Assembly (NCBI GenBank): GCA_004010835.2
Contig: CP030868.2
Location: forward strand, 1,488,001 to 1,552,000
Source of the DNA: Oenococcus sp. UCMA 16435
GTDB lineage: Bacteria; Bacillota; Bacilli; Lactobacillales; Lactobacillaceae
Length of the DNA stretch: 64,000 nucleotides
Direction of reading: 5' to 3'
The notes under the pieces were generated by a model, which did no database searches, was not told where the DNA came from, and saw only the letters and a program-made list of their open reading frames with translations. Position numbers and translations under genes: made by a program. This document shows positions 33,239-43,027 of the stretch, one piece after another (position 1 is the stretch's first letter; each line of letters begins with the position of its first letter).

Positions 33239-34264
33239 ATGACTGTAAAGATTGGTATTAATGGATTCGGACGAATTGGCCGTTTGGCTTTTCGCCGAAT
33301 CATGGAATTGCAAGATAAAGCTTCAGATATTGAAGTCGTTGCTATCAATGATTTAACTACACCTTCGATGCTTGCTTACTTGCTTAAGTACGATACCACT
33401 CATGGCACTTTGAACGCCGATGTTTCAGCAAATGATGATACTTCTACTTTGACGGTTAACGGCAAAGACTATCACATCTACTCTGAAAAAGACGCTCGTA
33501 ACCTTCCTTGGGTTAAGAACGATGGTGTTGAATATGTACTTGAGTGTACTGGATTCTATACTTCAAAAGAAAAGGCACAGGCTCATATTGATGCCGGTGC
33601 AAAGCGGGTATTGATTTCTGCACCTGCTGGTAAGATTCCTACAATTGTTTATGGTGTTAACCAAGATACTTTGACATCAGCTGACACAATTGTTTCCGCT
33701 GGTTCCTGCACTACTCAGTCCTTGGCCCCGATGGCTCGCTTGTTGCAAGACAAGTTTGGTATTGAAGTTGGAACCATGACTACTATCCATGCTTATACAT
33801 CGACCCAAATGATTCTTGATGGACCTCGTAGCTCAAAGAAGCGTACCAACCGTACCGCTGCTTCGAACACAATCCCTCATAGCACTGGTGCTGCTAAGGC
33901 AATTGGCTTGGTTGTTCCAGAAGTCGATGGTAAGTTGAATGGCCATGCTCAGCGTGTTGCTGTTGTTGATGGTTCTGTAACTGAATTAACAACTATTTTG
34001 TCAAAGAAAGTTACTGCTGAAGAAGTTAACGATGCCTTTAAGGAATACACCAAGGGCAACGCAAGCTTTGGTTGGAACGAAGATGAAATTGTTTCGTCCG
34101 ATATCATTAACGATACTCATGGGGCTGTTTACGATCCAACTCAATTGGAAGTTATTACTGCCGGAGACAAGCAATTAGTTAAGACTGTTTCTTGGTATGA
34201 TAATGAATATGGATTCACTTCAAACATGGTCCGTACTTTGCTTAACTTTGCTAAGTTGGAATAA
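33239..34264 (+). CDS. gap: Glyceraldehyde-3-phosphate dehydrogenase (NAD)
   Basis: A 341-residue type [23 protein letters not shown] at the N-terminus, catalytic Cys in [12 protein letters not shown] (the usual form is SNASCTTN), [14 protein letters not shown] at the end. It oxidises glyceraldehyde-3-phosphate to 1,3-bisphosphoglycerate in lower glycolysis. The ATG at 33239 has AGAGGAG 11 bases upstream; the open frame extends upstream to 33143 but those codons are not family-like. TATACT with an extended -10 TGG at 33188 is the likely promoter. A terminator follows. Confidence 0.95.
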   Translation: MTVKIGINGFGRIGRLAFRRIMELQDKASDIEVVAINDLTTPSMLAYLLKYDTTHGTLNADVSANDDTSTLTVNGKDYHIYSEKDARNLPWVKNDGVEYVLECTGFYTSKEKAQAHIDAGAKRVLISAPAGKIPTIVYGVNQDTLTSADTIVSAGSCTTQSLAPMARLLQDKFGIEVGTMTTIHAYTSTQMILDGPRSSKKRTNRTAASNTIPHSTGAAKAIGLVVPEVDGKLNGHAQRVAVVDGSVTELTTILSKKVTAEEVNDAFKEYTKGNASFGWNEDEIVSSDIINDTHGAVYDPTQLEVITAGDKQLVKTVSWYDNEYGFTSNMVRTLLNFAKLE

Positions 34265-34282
34265 CTGCTTATTATATAAAAT

Positions 34283-34311
34283 AAAGTCCTCTTTTGAGGG
34301 CTTTTTATTTT
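34283..34311 (+). terminator. Terminator of gap
   Basis: AAAGTCCTC and GAGGGCTTT with a TTTT loop and a T run, 19 bases after the gap stop. Confidence 0.85.
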
Positions 34312-34333
34312 GTTGAAATATAGGGATTTTTTT

Positions 34334-34603
34334 ATGGGCGGGCAATCTGATATACTGGCATATGTAATGGAACATATTATTTTAACTGCATTAATCGTGT
34401 TGGGGATCATTATTGTAATAAGTATCATGATGCAGCCAAGTAAGCAGCAGGATGCCTTAAGTGCTCTTTCGGGAGGCGCTAGCGATCTTTTTCAGGCGCA
34501 GAAATCTCGTGGTTTTGAGTCTGTGATGAAAAGGGCGACAGCAGTGATGGGCATAATCTGGTTGCTACTGGGCTTATTGCTCATGATTCTTCAAAATAGA
34601 TAA
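34334..34603 (+). CDS. secG: Preprotein translocase subunit SecG
   Basis: About 89 residues, two transmembrane helices with the SecG pattern IMMQPSKQQDALSALSGGASDLF and RGFESVMKRATAVMGI in the loop. SecG assists SecYE in protein export. The ATG at 34334 has AGGGA 7 bases upstream and adds 11 residues before the typical SecG start at 34367 (MEHIILTALIVLG); either may be used. Confidence 0.85.
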   Translation: MGGQSDILAYVMEHIILTALIVLGIIIVISIMMQPSKQQDALSALSGGASDLFQAQKSRGFESVMKRATAVMGIIWLLLGLLLMILQNR

Positions 34604-34636
34604 AATCCAATTTTTATTTAAACAACATGGAAAACA

Positions 34637-34682
34637 AAACCTGCATGATTGATTCTTTTCTTTCAATCATGTAGGTTTTTAT
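34637..34682. terminator. Bidirectional terminator between secG and gtrA
   Basis: AAAACCTGCATGATTGA (34637-34653) and TCAATCATGTAGGTTTT (34663-34679) form a long stem with one mismatch; A and T runs on both sides serve both convergent genes. Confidence 0.85.
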
Positions 34683-34690
34683 TTAGAAAT

Positions 34691-35146
34691 TTATCGATTT
34701 GATTTTCTAATTTCAGAAGCTTTTTTATTTTCTTTCTTTCTAAAAACAATAAATTTGCTGATTATATAATTCAGGGTAATAACAACAATTTGTGCAATCA
34801 GTTTGACTGTCAAAGCGTACATCCCCAATAATTGAATTCCCATCCATAAGATCAATTGTTCGGCAATCAATGTAAAACCACGGCCAACAAAAAAACGAGC
34901 CATTTCTACTGCCTCGGGTAGGAATTTCTCATGGTGACTATTAAAAACATATGATCGATTTGTATAGTAACTAAATATTGTGGCTGCTATCCAGGCGACA
35001 ATATTCGCCGTAGCCCAATCCATTGGTGTTAATTGCTCTAAAAGAGCAAAAACTAAAAAACTAATAAAGAAAGCTGAAACACCAAAAATTATGTAATTAA
35101 CAACGCTTCTTTTTTGTCGGTAATAATTTCTTGCCTTCTCAAGCAT
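34691..35146 (-). CDS. GtrA-family membrane protein
   Basis: A 151-residue protein with four transmembrane helices and the GtrA pattern (YIIFGVSAFFISFLVFALLE; WIAATIFSYYTNRSYVF; FFVGRGFTLIAEQLILW). GtrA-like proteins flip polyprenyl-linked sugars or assist cell-wall polysaccharide glycosylation. The ATG at 35146 has TATAAT 7 bases before it and no ribosome site, so its mRNA may be leaderless. Divergent from the GH25-like gene. Confidence 0.8.
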   Translation of the reverse strand: MLEKARNYYRQKRSVVNYIIFGVSAFFISFLVFALLEQLTPMDWATANIVAWIAATIFSYYTNRSYVFNSHHEKFLPEAVEMARFFVGRGFTLIAEQLILWMGIQLLGMYALTVKLIAQIVVITLNYIISKFIVFRKKENKKASEIRKSNR

Positions 35147-35153
35147 AAATATA

Positions 35154-35184
35154 ATTATAGCTATCATGGAGACTTAGTTATAAT
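35154..35184. promoter_or_regulatory. Back-to-back TATAAT boxes, possible leaderless promoters
   Basis: TATAAT at 35179-35184 lies 7 bases before the GTG at 35192, and a reverse TATAAT at 35159-35154 lies 7 bases before the minus-strand ATG at 35146. Transcription would start at or next to each start codon. Neither has a clear -35 box or Shine-Dalgarno sequence. Confidence 0.45.
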
Positions 35185-35191
35185 AAGAAAC

Positions 35192-36088
35192 GTGCAAAAG
35201 AAGCAGGGTAGGACAAAAAAGAATTTTCTGGATTATATTTTCTTTATTTTGCTTGCCTTTGGACTTGTCTGGACAATTACGCTTTGGACAACTGCCAAAG
35301 CTCCGGCCAGGAAGTCGGATACAGTTTCTTCTAAGGGTACCAGCCAAAAAGCCGATAGCCAAAACGAATCAAAAAAAACAGACGCTGGTACAAAAAAGCA
35401 TTCAAGCAGATCTGCCAGCTCTTCCAGTTCTGTTAGCTCTATTAGTTCCAGCGATTCTCAAGCAACAAAAGCCAATATAAAGAAATATGCTTTAGGGACA
35501 ACGCTTAGTTCCGATCAGCCTTATACGGACTATTCATATTTAAAATCTCAGAATGTTAAATTTGTTTATTTTCGTTCAACGACCGGTAACAGCAGTTTTG
35601 ATAACCTTTTTCTCACATCGATCAAATCAGCAAAAGAAGCCGGTCTTTCTGTTGGATCAATGACTATTTATGATCCTTCGATCACCGCTTATTCGGCTTA
35701 TCTATATTTTGTTAAAAAAGTCGGCAAAAAAGTTGGCAATCTTCCAATTGCCGTCTATGTTACCGACGATTCAATTACTGATGATAACTCAATTACGAAT
35801 TTGCTTGGATTGTTGCAGGATTTAAAAGAATATTATCCAAATAATTCTGTGATTGTTCGTTGCGACAAGACGGTTTATGATGAGGTTCATGCTAAATTAG
35901 CCAGTTTGAATTTAAAATATTGGTTGATTGAAAACAATCTTGATGGCTTGGGTTCGGAGAACCAATTTGTCCAGTATAATGCTAATGGGAAGGTTGGTTC
36001 AGGAATGCGTTCCTTCCGCCTGCCTTTGTCGGTTTTTGATGGTAGCAAAGCCGATTTAAAAAAGTTCTCTGAAGGAATTGAAAAATGA
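35192..36088 (+). CDS. Membrane-anchored GH25 (lysozyme-like) protein
   Basis: A 298-residue protein: a short basic cytosolic start, one transmembrane anchor (FLDYIFFILLAFGLVWTIT), a Ser/Lys-rich linker (about 50-90) and a GH25-like TIM-barrel (LGTTLSSDQPYTDYSYLKSQ, VKFVYFRSTTGNSSFDN, WLIENN). GH25 enzymes cut cell-wall MurNAc-GlcNAc bonds; the catalytic acids are not as clear as in phage lysozymes, so activity is uncertain. GTG start without a ribosome site. Overlaps the next gene by 4 bases (ATGA). Confidence 0.65.
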   Translation: MQKKQGRTKKNFLDYIFFILLAFGLVWTITLWTTAKAPARKSDTVSSKGTSQKADSQNESKKTDAGTKKHSSRSASSSSSVSSISSSDSQATKANIKKYALGTTLSSDQPYTDYSYLKSQNVKFVYFRSTTGNSSFDNLFLTSIKSAKEAGLSVGSMTIYDPSITAYSAYLYFVKKVGKKVGNLPIAVYVTDDSITDDNSITNLLGLLQDLKEYYPNNSVIVRCDKTVYDEVHAKLASLNLKYWLIENNLDGLGSENQFVQYNANGKVGSGMRSFRLPLSVFDGSKADLKKFSEGIEK

Positions 36089-37092
36089 TAAAACTTGGAT
36101 TAGTTGGTACTCATTGGATTACAGCACAGTTTGCCCAAGCGGCGCTTGAAACCGGAAAGTACGAAATATCGGCAATCTATTCTCGCCATAAAGAAAATGC
36201 CAAGAATTTTTCGGTACAGATTAAACAGACTGAAGCCTCGTTATATGATGATTTTTATGATTTTATTGACTCTGGAATTCAGGTTGTTTATCTAGCCTCT
36301 CCTAATTCTTTTCATTTTCAACATGCTCAAATTGCAATTAAACATGACGTTGATGTGATCGTTGAAAAACCTTCTTTTTCAAATCCTGATCAATTTAAGA
36401 CGATTGTTGATTTATTGAAGCTTCATCCAAAAATCCGCTTGTTTGAAGCTGCAAGAAATTACCATGATCCAAATTTTAAAGTTATTCGATCAGTGGTAAA
36501 AAACCTCGATTTATTACAAGGAGCAAATTTAGTCTATGCTCACTATTCGAGCCGTTACGATGAATATTTAACGAAACCCGACAATCCGCCGAATGTTTTT
36601 ACAAGAGAGTTTTCTGGTGGGGCGCTTTATGATTTAGGTGTTTATCCGCTCTATGATGCGCTTGGCTGGTTTGGTTATCCTGAAGAAATCGATTATAAAG
36701 CACAATTGTTAGAAAATGGTATTGATGCTTTTGGTTGGATTAATCTGAAATATAGTGGTTCTTCTGTTGGCATTTTCATTTCAAAAATATTTACTTCAGC
36801 TGCCCCGAGTGAAATATTCGGCCTTAAACACACGATTGAAATCGATAGTCCTTCTGAGTTGAATCGAATTGCTGTATCTAATGGCCAGGATAAGCAGTTT
36901 ATTGCCGATGGCAGAGGTCGGAACCCGCTTTTTAATGAAGCTGATGATTTTGCCGACGTTTTAAATGATCGTTTCAGTGAAAAGAGCCAGTCCAAATATA
37001 AAGAGTGGTTTAAAACCGCTTCTCAGATTAATCAGTTACTTTTCGATTTGAGACACAGTGCTGGGATTCATTTTCCTGCTGATGATCAATAA
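36085..37092 (+). CDS. Gfo/Idh/MocA-family oxidoreductase
   Basis: A 335-residue NAD(P)-dependent sugar-type dehydrogenase: Rossmann start LGLVGTHWITAQFAQ, AIYSRHKENA, VVYLASPNSFHFQHAQIAI, and the conserved EKPSFSNPDQF (Lys of the family motif EKP). The C-terminal domain has GGALYDLGVYPLYDALGWFG. Substrate unknown. It is translationally coupled to the GH25-like gene. Confidence 0.85.
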   Translation: MIKLGLVGTHWITAQFAQAALETGKYEISAIYSRHKENAKNFSVQIKQTEASLYDDFYDFIDSGIQVVYLASPNSFHFQHAQIAIKHDVDVIVEKPSFSNPDQFKTIVDLLKLHPKIRLFEAARNYHDPNFKVIRSVVKNLDLLQGANLVYAHYSSRYDEYLTKPDNPPNVFTREFSGGALYDLGVYPLYDALGWFGYPEEIDYKAQLLENGIDAFGWINLKYSGSSVGIFISKIFTSAAPSEIFGLKHTIEIDSPSELNRIAVSNGQDKQFIADGRGRNPLFNEADDFADVLNDRFSEKSQSKYKEWFKTASQINQLLFDLRHSAGIHFPADDQ

Positions 37093-37099
37093 TTTTCCT

Positions 37100-37172
37100 G
37101 GCCTAATAGTTTAACAGGATAAAACACGGACCTCCTAAGTCTAAGCTCCCGGTTCGAGTCCGGGTTGGGCCA
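37100..37172 (+). tRNA. tRNA-Arg(CCU)
   Basis: A 73-base cloverleaf: acceptor GGCCTAA/TTGGGCC, anticodon loop CTCCTAA with anticodon CCT, T loop TTCGAGT, discriminator A. It starts 8 bases after the oxidoreductase stop. Confidence 0.9.
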
Positions 37173-37182
37173 TTATGTTAAG

Positions 37183-37210
37183 AATCGCCATTTTTGAGAT
37201 GACGGTTTTT
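37183..37210 (+). terminator. Terminator after tRNA-Arg(CCU)
   Basis: AATCGCCAT (37183-37191) and ATGACGGTT (37199-37207) form a stem with one mismatch and one G-T pair followed by a T run. Confidence 0.6.
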
Positions 37211-37348
37211 ATTTTATACAAGCTCTCAGAATATTGATTAAGGCTGAAGGTTATGAAGATATGTATATATTGATGAGGAGATCAAGGCCGTTTTATCGTA
37301 CACTTCTGGTTAACTGGTGTGATGACAGTAATTATGAGGATACCGCAA

Positions 37349-37522
37349 ATGAAGAAAAGTTTTTGGATCAAGATCATTTCGGCTGTCGTTTTGTTGATTT
37401 TACTTATTCTAATTTATTTATATCGGATTCCATATTATGGTGTGCTCGGTGTCGTGTTTATCGTTATCGGCGTCTTGACCGGTTTTATTGGAGATCACAT
37501 TGACAAAAAAATAAATAATTAA
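37349..37522 (+). CDS. Small membrane protein
   Basis: A 57-residue protein with a basic start (MKKSFWIKII) and two hydrophobic segments separated by a Tyr-rich turn (YLYRIPYYGVLG), ending in charged residues (GDHIDKKINN). GAGGAT lies 9 bases before the ATG at 37349; the frame is open upstream but without a ribosome site. No family recognised. Confidence 0.55.
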   Translation: MKKSFWIKIISAVVLLILLILIYLYRIPYYGVLGVVFIVIGVLTGFIGDHIDKKINN

Positions 37523-37689
37523 AAACATCTTAATTAACGAGTTACAGCGCAAAAGTTAAATTAAATTATTTGTTTTCAATTAAAAGTATTATAATTTTTC
37601 ACAAGGTACTTTGAATAAGTACCGACCGCCAAAATCTTTTAGTTCATATTTAAGTAATGATTCAATAGTAACTTTCAAACTATATAAAA

Positions 37690-37716
37690 AAGCCAGCCCT
37701 TAATTGGGCTGGTTTT
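37690..37716. terminator. Bidirectional terminator after the aminotransferase
   Basis: CCAGCCC (37693-37699) and GGGCTGG (37705-37711) with A and T runs on either side. It serves the minus-strand aminotransferase and the plus-strand small gene. Confidence 0.85.
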
Positions 37717-37743
37717 TAATTTTGAATTTTCTACTTCACTTGA

Positions 37744-38961
37744 TTATTTTACTTGAACAATTTTGTTTTTGATTTGCTTATCCCAGGTTTCGTTGAGTGC
37801 TTGGCCCAATTTTTTGATACCAAGTTCGATATTTGTCAGTGATTCACCCGTGAAGTTAATTCTGGCAGCATTTTTAATGCTTCCAGATGGATAGAGATTG
37901 GTAGATGACGTAATTAAAACGCCTGATTTTGATAAGATCTGCTGATTTGTAAACTTATCCATATCGAAATTTTCCGGCATCGTCAACCAAACAAAGAAAC
38001 CGCCTTGAGGATCGGTAAATTTAGCTATACTTGGCATATTGGCACGCATGGCTGATACCATAACGTCTTTCTTTTGGCGATAACTGTCGCAAAGTAAAGC
38101 GATGTGATCTTCCAAGCTATTGTTATCCAGGTAAGTATTGACAATCGACATTGTTAAATTACTGGATTCAATGTCGGCTCCGCTTTTTAGACCAATCAAG
38201 GCTTTAAAAAGTTTGTCTTCGGCCGTTAGCCATCCCAAGCGTAATCCCGGAGCGAGAATTTTAGAAAAACTGCTGACGTAGACAACTCTTCCTTGCTTGT
38301 CGAAAGATTTGATTGTTGGCAAATTTTGGCCACCATAACGTAAGTCGCGGTATGTTCCGTCTTCAAGAATTACAATATTATATTTATTTGCTAATTCAAT
38401 TAACCTTTGGCGCTTTTCCAAAGACATTACCGCTCCAGTCGGATTTTGAAAATCCGGAACCGTATAAATCATCTTTACATCGTGTTTTTTTAAAATGTCT
38501 TCCAAGAAATTAATATTCATACCGTCTTCTTCGACCGGGATTTCGTAAAAATTTGGTTCGTAAGCTTGAAAGGCTGCTAAAGCGCCGATATAAGTCGGCC
38601 CCTCGACGACTAGACCGTCATTTTTATTTAGCATTAAACGAGCAGCTAGATCAATTCCTTGTTGGGCGCCTTGAGTCAGCATCACATGGTTTGTATCGGT
38701 ATTAATCTTGTCGTGCCAATCCATTTTTTTGACTAATTTTTGCCGTAATTCTAATAATCCGACACTGGTATTATATTGAAGCAGTTTAACCTGCTTTTTT
38801 TCAAAAACATCTTTTGCAGCCTGTGCTAATTCTTTTTCCGGAAAAAGATTATGGTCGGGATAACCGGCCGAAAAGATAATCTGCTTTTCTTTTGTTGCGG
38901 CAAAAAGTTTGTCTAATCCGCTATTTGATGTTTTTTCGATTCTAGTCGCCAAACGATTCAT
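37744..38961 (-). CDS. PLP-dependent aminotransferase (class I/II)
   Basis: A 405-residue aminotransferase of the 2-aminoadipate/aromatic type: YNTSVGLLELRQKLVKKM near the start, TQGAQQGIDLAARLM, VPDFQNPTGAVMS (the conserved Asn-Pro), and the PLP lysine in SSFSKILAPGLRLGW. It probably transaminates branched-chain or aromatic amino acids. GAGGAAAATAA precedes the ATG. It is divergent from a LysR regulator, which likely controls it. Confidence 0.9.
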   Translation of the reverse strand: MNRLATRIEKTSNSGLDKLFAATKEKQIIFSAGYPDHNLFPEKELAQAAKDVFEKKQVKLLQYNTSVGLLELRQKLVKKMDWHDKINTDTNHVMLTQGAQQGIDLAARLMLNKNDGLVVEGPTYIGALAAFQAYEPNFYEIPVEEDGMNINFLEDILKKHDVKMIYTVPDFQNPTGAVMSLEKRQRLIELANKYNIVILEDGTYRDLRYGGQNLPTIKSFDKQGRVVYVSSFSKILAPGLRLGWLTAEDKLFKALIGLKSGADIESSNLTMSIVNTYLDNNSLEDHIALLCDSYRQKKDVMVSAMRANMPSIAKFTDPQGGFFVWLTMPENFDMDKFTNQQILSKSGVLITSSTNLYPSGSIKNAARINFTGESLTNIELGIKKLGQALNETWDKQIKNKIVQVK

Positions 38962-39115
38962 ATTTATTTTCCTCGATTAAAATTAAAAGTACTTAAATTT
39001 TTAGTTTTTTTGTACTTTTCTCTTTTAATGTTATGCTCGGATCATAGATAAGTAAAATTCAACTTTTTCATATATTGATGAATTTTATTCACCTAAAATT
39101 TTAAGTGGGGTACTT

Positions 39116-40009
39116 ATGGTTAATTTTTCTTATCGGGTTTTTGCTGCAGTCGTTGAAAAAAGAACTTTTTTTCACGCAGCTGAATTATTAAACGTGACTC
39201 CCAGCGCAGTCAGCCATTCAATTAATCAGTTGGAAAGCGAACTAGGTTTCCCATTGTTTTTGAGAAACCATAGTGGGGTTGAACTGACCAGTGATGGAAA
39301 AACAGTTTTGCCGGTAATTCAAGCCATTTTGAATACCGAAGAAGAGCTCCACCAGATTGCTGCCAGTATCAAAGGTTTAAATAGTGGAAGAATTCGGATC
39401 GGTGCCTTTAGTAGTGTCTGCATAAATTGGTTGCCAACGATTATTCAGCATTTTAAAAATCAATATCCACAGGTAGAAGTGACTGTTTTTCAAGGAAATT
39501 TCAATCAGATTGTTGCCGGTGTTTCAAACGGATCGATTGATATTGGCTTTAGTTCTTTACCTGTCGACGATAAGCTTTTAGTTGAACCTCTGATTAAAGA
39601 TCGAATATACTGCATTGCGCCATCGGATTTTGTCCCAAGAGATAAAGAAAATGTTACAGATCAGGATATCGGTCATCGGCGTTTTATTCTCCAGCAAATC
39701 GACTACGACCGCGATACAAAAAAAGCTTTAGACCGATACAATGTCACGCCAAACTCGCTTACTTACTCAATTGACGATCAATCAATCCTTTCAATGGTGG
39801 AAAGTGGTTTAGGCTTAGGGATCTTACCGGAATTAGCCTTAAAAAAATTATCCGGTGATGTAAATGTTTATCCCTTTGATGAAAATTTTGCTCGGACAAT
39901 TTGTTTGGTAACTAATAAAAATCAAGCTCAAGCACCTTCGACTAAAAGAATGCTTAAAGAGATCGATTCTTTTTTACAGGATACTTATAAAGACAAATTT
40001 TTGGGTTGA
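39116..40009 (+). CDS. LysR-family transcriptional regulator
   Basis: A 297-residue LysR protein: HTH FAAVVEKRTFFHAAELLNVT and PSAVSHSINQLESELG in residues 7-44, then a periplasmic-binding-like effector domain (IRIGAFSSVCINWLP; VESGLGLGILPE). It is divergent from the aminotransferase gene and the 154-bp gap would hold the operator. The co-inducer is unknown. Confidence 0.85.
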   Translation: MVNFSYRVFAAVVEKRTFFHAAELLNVTPSAVSHSINQLESELGFPLFLRNHSGVELTSDGKTVLPVIQAILNTEEELHQIAASIKGLNSGRIRIGAFSSVCINWLPTIIQHFKNQYPQVEVTVFQGNFNQIVAGVSNGSIDIGFSSLPVDDKLLVEPLIKDRIYCIAPSDFVPRDKENVTDQDIGHRRFILQQIDYDRDTKKALDRYNVTPNSLTYSIDDQSILSMVESGLGLGILPELALKKLSGDVNVYPFDENFARTICLVTNKNQAQAPSTKRMLKEIDSFLQDTYKDKFLG

Positions 40010-40093
40010 ATTTTATATGCGATTCTACTAACTATAATTAATTTAATTTCAGTGAAGTTTTATAATAAGTGCTTTGTGAATCTTTGTATATAA

Positions 40094-41119
<1,026 letters not shown>

Positions 41120-41148
41120 AATATCAAAATTTAAAAATATTGTTTTTG

Positions 41149-41178
41149 AAGGTCTGCTGTTTGTGCAGGTCTTTTTTT
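41149..41178 (+). terminator. Terminator of ldhD
   Basis: GGTCTGC (41151-41157) and GCAGGTC (41165-41171), two G-T pairs, followed by T7. Confidence 0.75.
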
Positions 41179-41302
41179 GTTGTCGCGATAGAGCGGTCTT
41201 CTATAATGGGACTTAGACAAACTGCTCAATTTCTAACTTGTGTATATGTCGGTTTTTTGCTTGAAATTTATTATTTTGGTTTTTGTTGAAGCTGGTAAAT
41301 TT

Positions 41303-43027
41303 ATGATAGACAAACAGATTTTCAAAATTGAAGGTGTCAAAAGTATTTTGTCCTGGCTTGTGATACTGACATTTTTGCAAGCCGTCAGTATCCTTTTTCA
41401 GGCATTTTTCCTGTCAGAATCGATTGTGATTCTTTGGCGCCAATCAACTTTTTCCTTGGCCCTGCCGTATATTTGCGGCTTTGCGATTTCTTTATTGTGC
41501 CGTCACTTTTTCTCGCTTATTAAAGAAAGGTCGGCGAATTCCTTTTCAATCACAGCCAGTGAGGGTTTGAGAGACCAGTTGCTTAGCAAGTATTTGTCTT
41601 TTGGTGATCAAACAATTTTTGAGAATGGAACTGGTCATGCCGTTAGTCTGCTGCATGCCGGAATTGATAATGTCCAAAATTATTTTCAATTGATATTTAT
41701 CAAAATAATCGATTTAAGCATTGTACCCTGGTTGCTGCTCCTTTATATGTTTGTTTTACGATGGCAGGAGGCCCTGTTTTTATTGCTTATTTTTCCAGTC
41801 ATAATTTTTTTCTTTGTTATTTTGGGTTTAGCCGCCCAAAAAAAAGCCGATAGCGAATATCATAATTTCACCATATTGAGCAACCGTTTTACCGATACCC
41901 TCCGGGGGATGCAAACTTTAAAACAGCTCGGACTTAGTAAAATTTTTACAAAAAGAATTTACGATACCTCGGAAAGATATCGCAAATCAACGATGCGAAC
42001 CTTGACTATTGCAATGACTTCGACTTTTTCTTTGGATTTTTTCACAACTCTTTCGATTGCCGTAATTGCTGTTTTCCTTGGCTTTGCACTGATGGAAGGG
42101 AAAATGGCTCTTTTTCCGGCTTTGACTTTGTTGATTCTTGCTCCGGAGTACTTTTTGCCCCTACGCACTTTTTCCGAGGATTATCATGCGACTTTAGATG
42201 GAAAAAATGCTTTTAATGAGGTCCTTTCAGTTCTTAACCAAAAACTAACAAGCGAAATTTCCAATTTAAAAGTTCCGGAAGTTGATTCCAAAATGGTTCT
42301 CTCCGTTCAACATTTTTCTTTTCAATACCCCGATAGCAAGCAAGCAACTCTAAAAGATCTTAATTTTTTTGTTCATGGTTTTTCTAAAATTGCTGTAGTG
42401 GGATTATCAGGTTCCGGAAAGACTACTCTTCTAAGTGCGTTAGCAGGTATTAATGCTGGAAAAGGGGATTTTTTAGTCAACAAAGTAAAACTTTCTAATT
42501 TCCAAAATACCTCTTGGCAAAAACAAATTATCTATATTCCTCAAAAACCTTATATTTTTCACACATCTCTGAAGGAAAACATTGCTTTTTATCAATCCGA
42601 TGCTTCTGAAAAACAAATTATTAATGCTGCTAAAGCAGCCGGCATCTACGAATTAGCTTGTGGACTTCCAAAGGGTTTTGACACGATGATCGGTGAAAGC
42701 GAGCAGTCTCTTTCTGGAGGCCAAGCGCAAAGAATTGCTCTTGGCCGGGCCTTTTTGGCAAGTGATCGACACATTCTTTTATTCGACGAACCGACAGCCC
42801 ATCTGGATATTCAGACTGAATATGATTTGAAACAAACGATGCTGCCACTTTTTGAAAATCATTTGGTGTTTTTTGCAACTCATCGTTTGCATTGGCTGAG
42901 ACAAATGGATTACGTACTTGTTATGGATAATGGTCAAATAGTCGAGCAGGGTAAACCAAGTGAATTGTTGAATCGTCCCCATGGCCAATTGAACAAATTA
43001 CGAAAGGAGTTAACTGATGAAAAATAA
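41303..43027 (+). CDS. cydD: ABC transporter CydD-type (thiol/heme export, cytochrome bd assembly)
   Basis: About 574 residues: an exporter-type TM domain (six helices) and an ATPase with Walker A GLSGSGKTT, signature SLSGGQAQRIALGRA, and Walker B ILLFDEPTAHLD. Followed by a second fused ABC protein, the typical heterodimeric CydDC pair that exports cysteine/glutathione for cytochrome bd assembly. The ATG at 41303 gives the usual length; the frame is open for 21 codons upstream but without a ribosome site. No cydAB gene is in the window. Confidence 0.8.
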   Translation: MIDKQIFKIEGVKSILSWLVILTFLQAVSILFQAFFLSESIVILWRQSTFSLALPYICGFAISLLCRHFFSLIKERSANSFSITASEGLRDQLLSKYLSFGDQTIFENGTGHAVSLLHAGIDNVQNYFQLIFIKIIDLSIVPWLLLLYMFVLRWQEALFLLLIFPVIIFFFVILGLAAQKKADSEYHNFTILSNRFTDTLRGMQTLKQLGLSKIFTKRIYDTSERYRKSTMRTLTIAMTSTFSLDFFTTLSIAVIAVFLGFALMEGKMALFPALTLLILAPEYFLPLRTFSEDYHATLDGKNAFNEVLSVLNQKLTSEISNLKVPEVDSKMVLSVQHFSFQYPDSKQATLKDLNFFVHGFSKIAVVGLSGSGKTTLLSALAGINAGKGDFLVNKVKLSNFQNTSWQKQIIYIPQKPYIFHTSLKENIAFYQSDASEKQIINAAKAAGIYELACGLPKGFDTMIGESEQSLSGGQAQRIALGRAFLASDRHILLFDEPTAHLDIQTEYDLKQTMLPLFENHLVFFATHRLHWLRQMDYVLVMDNGQIVEQGKPSELLNRPHGQLNKLRKELTDEK

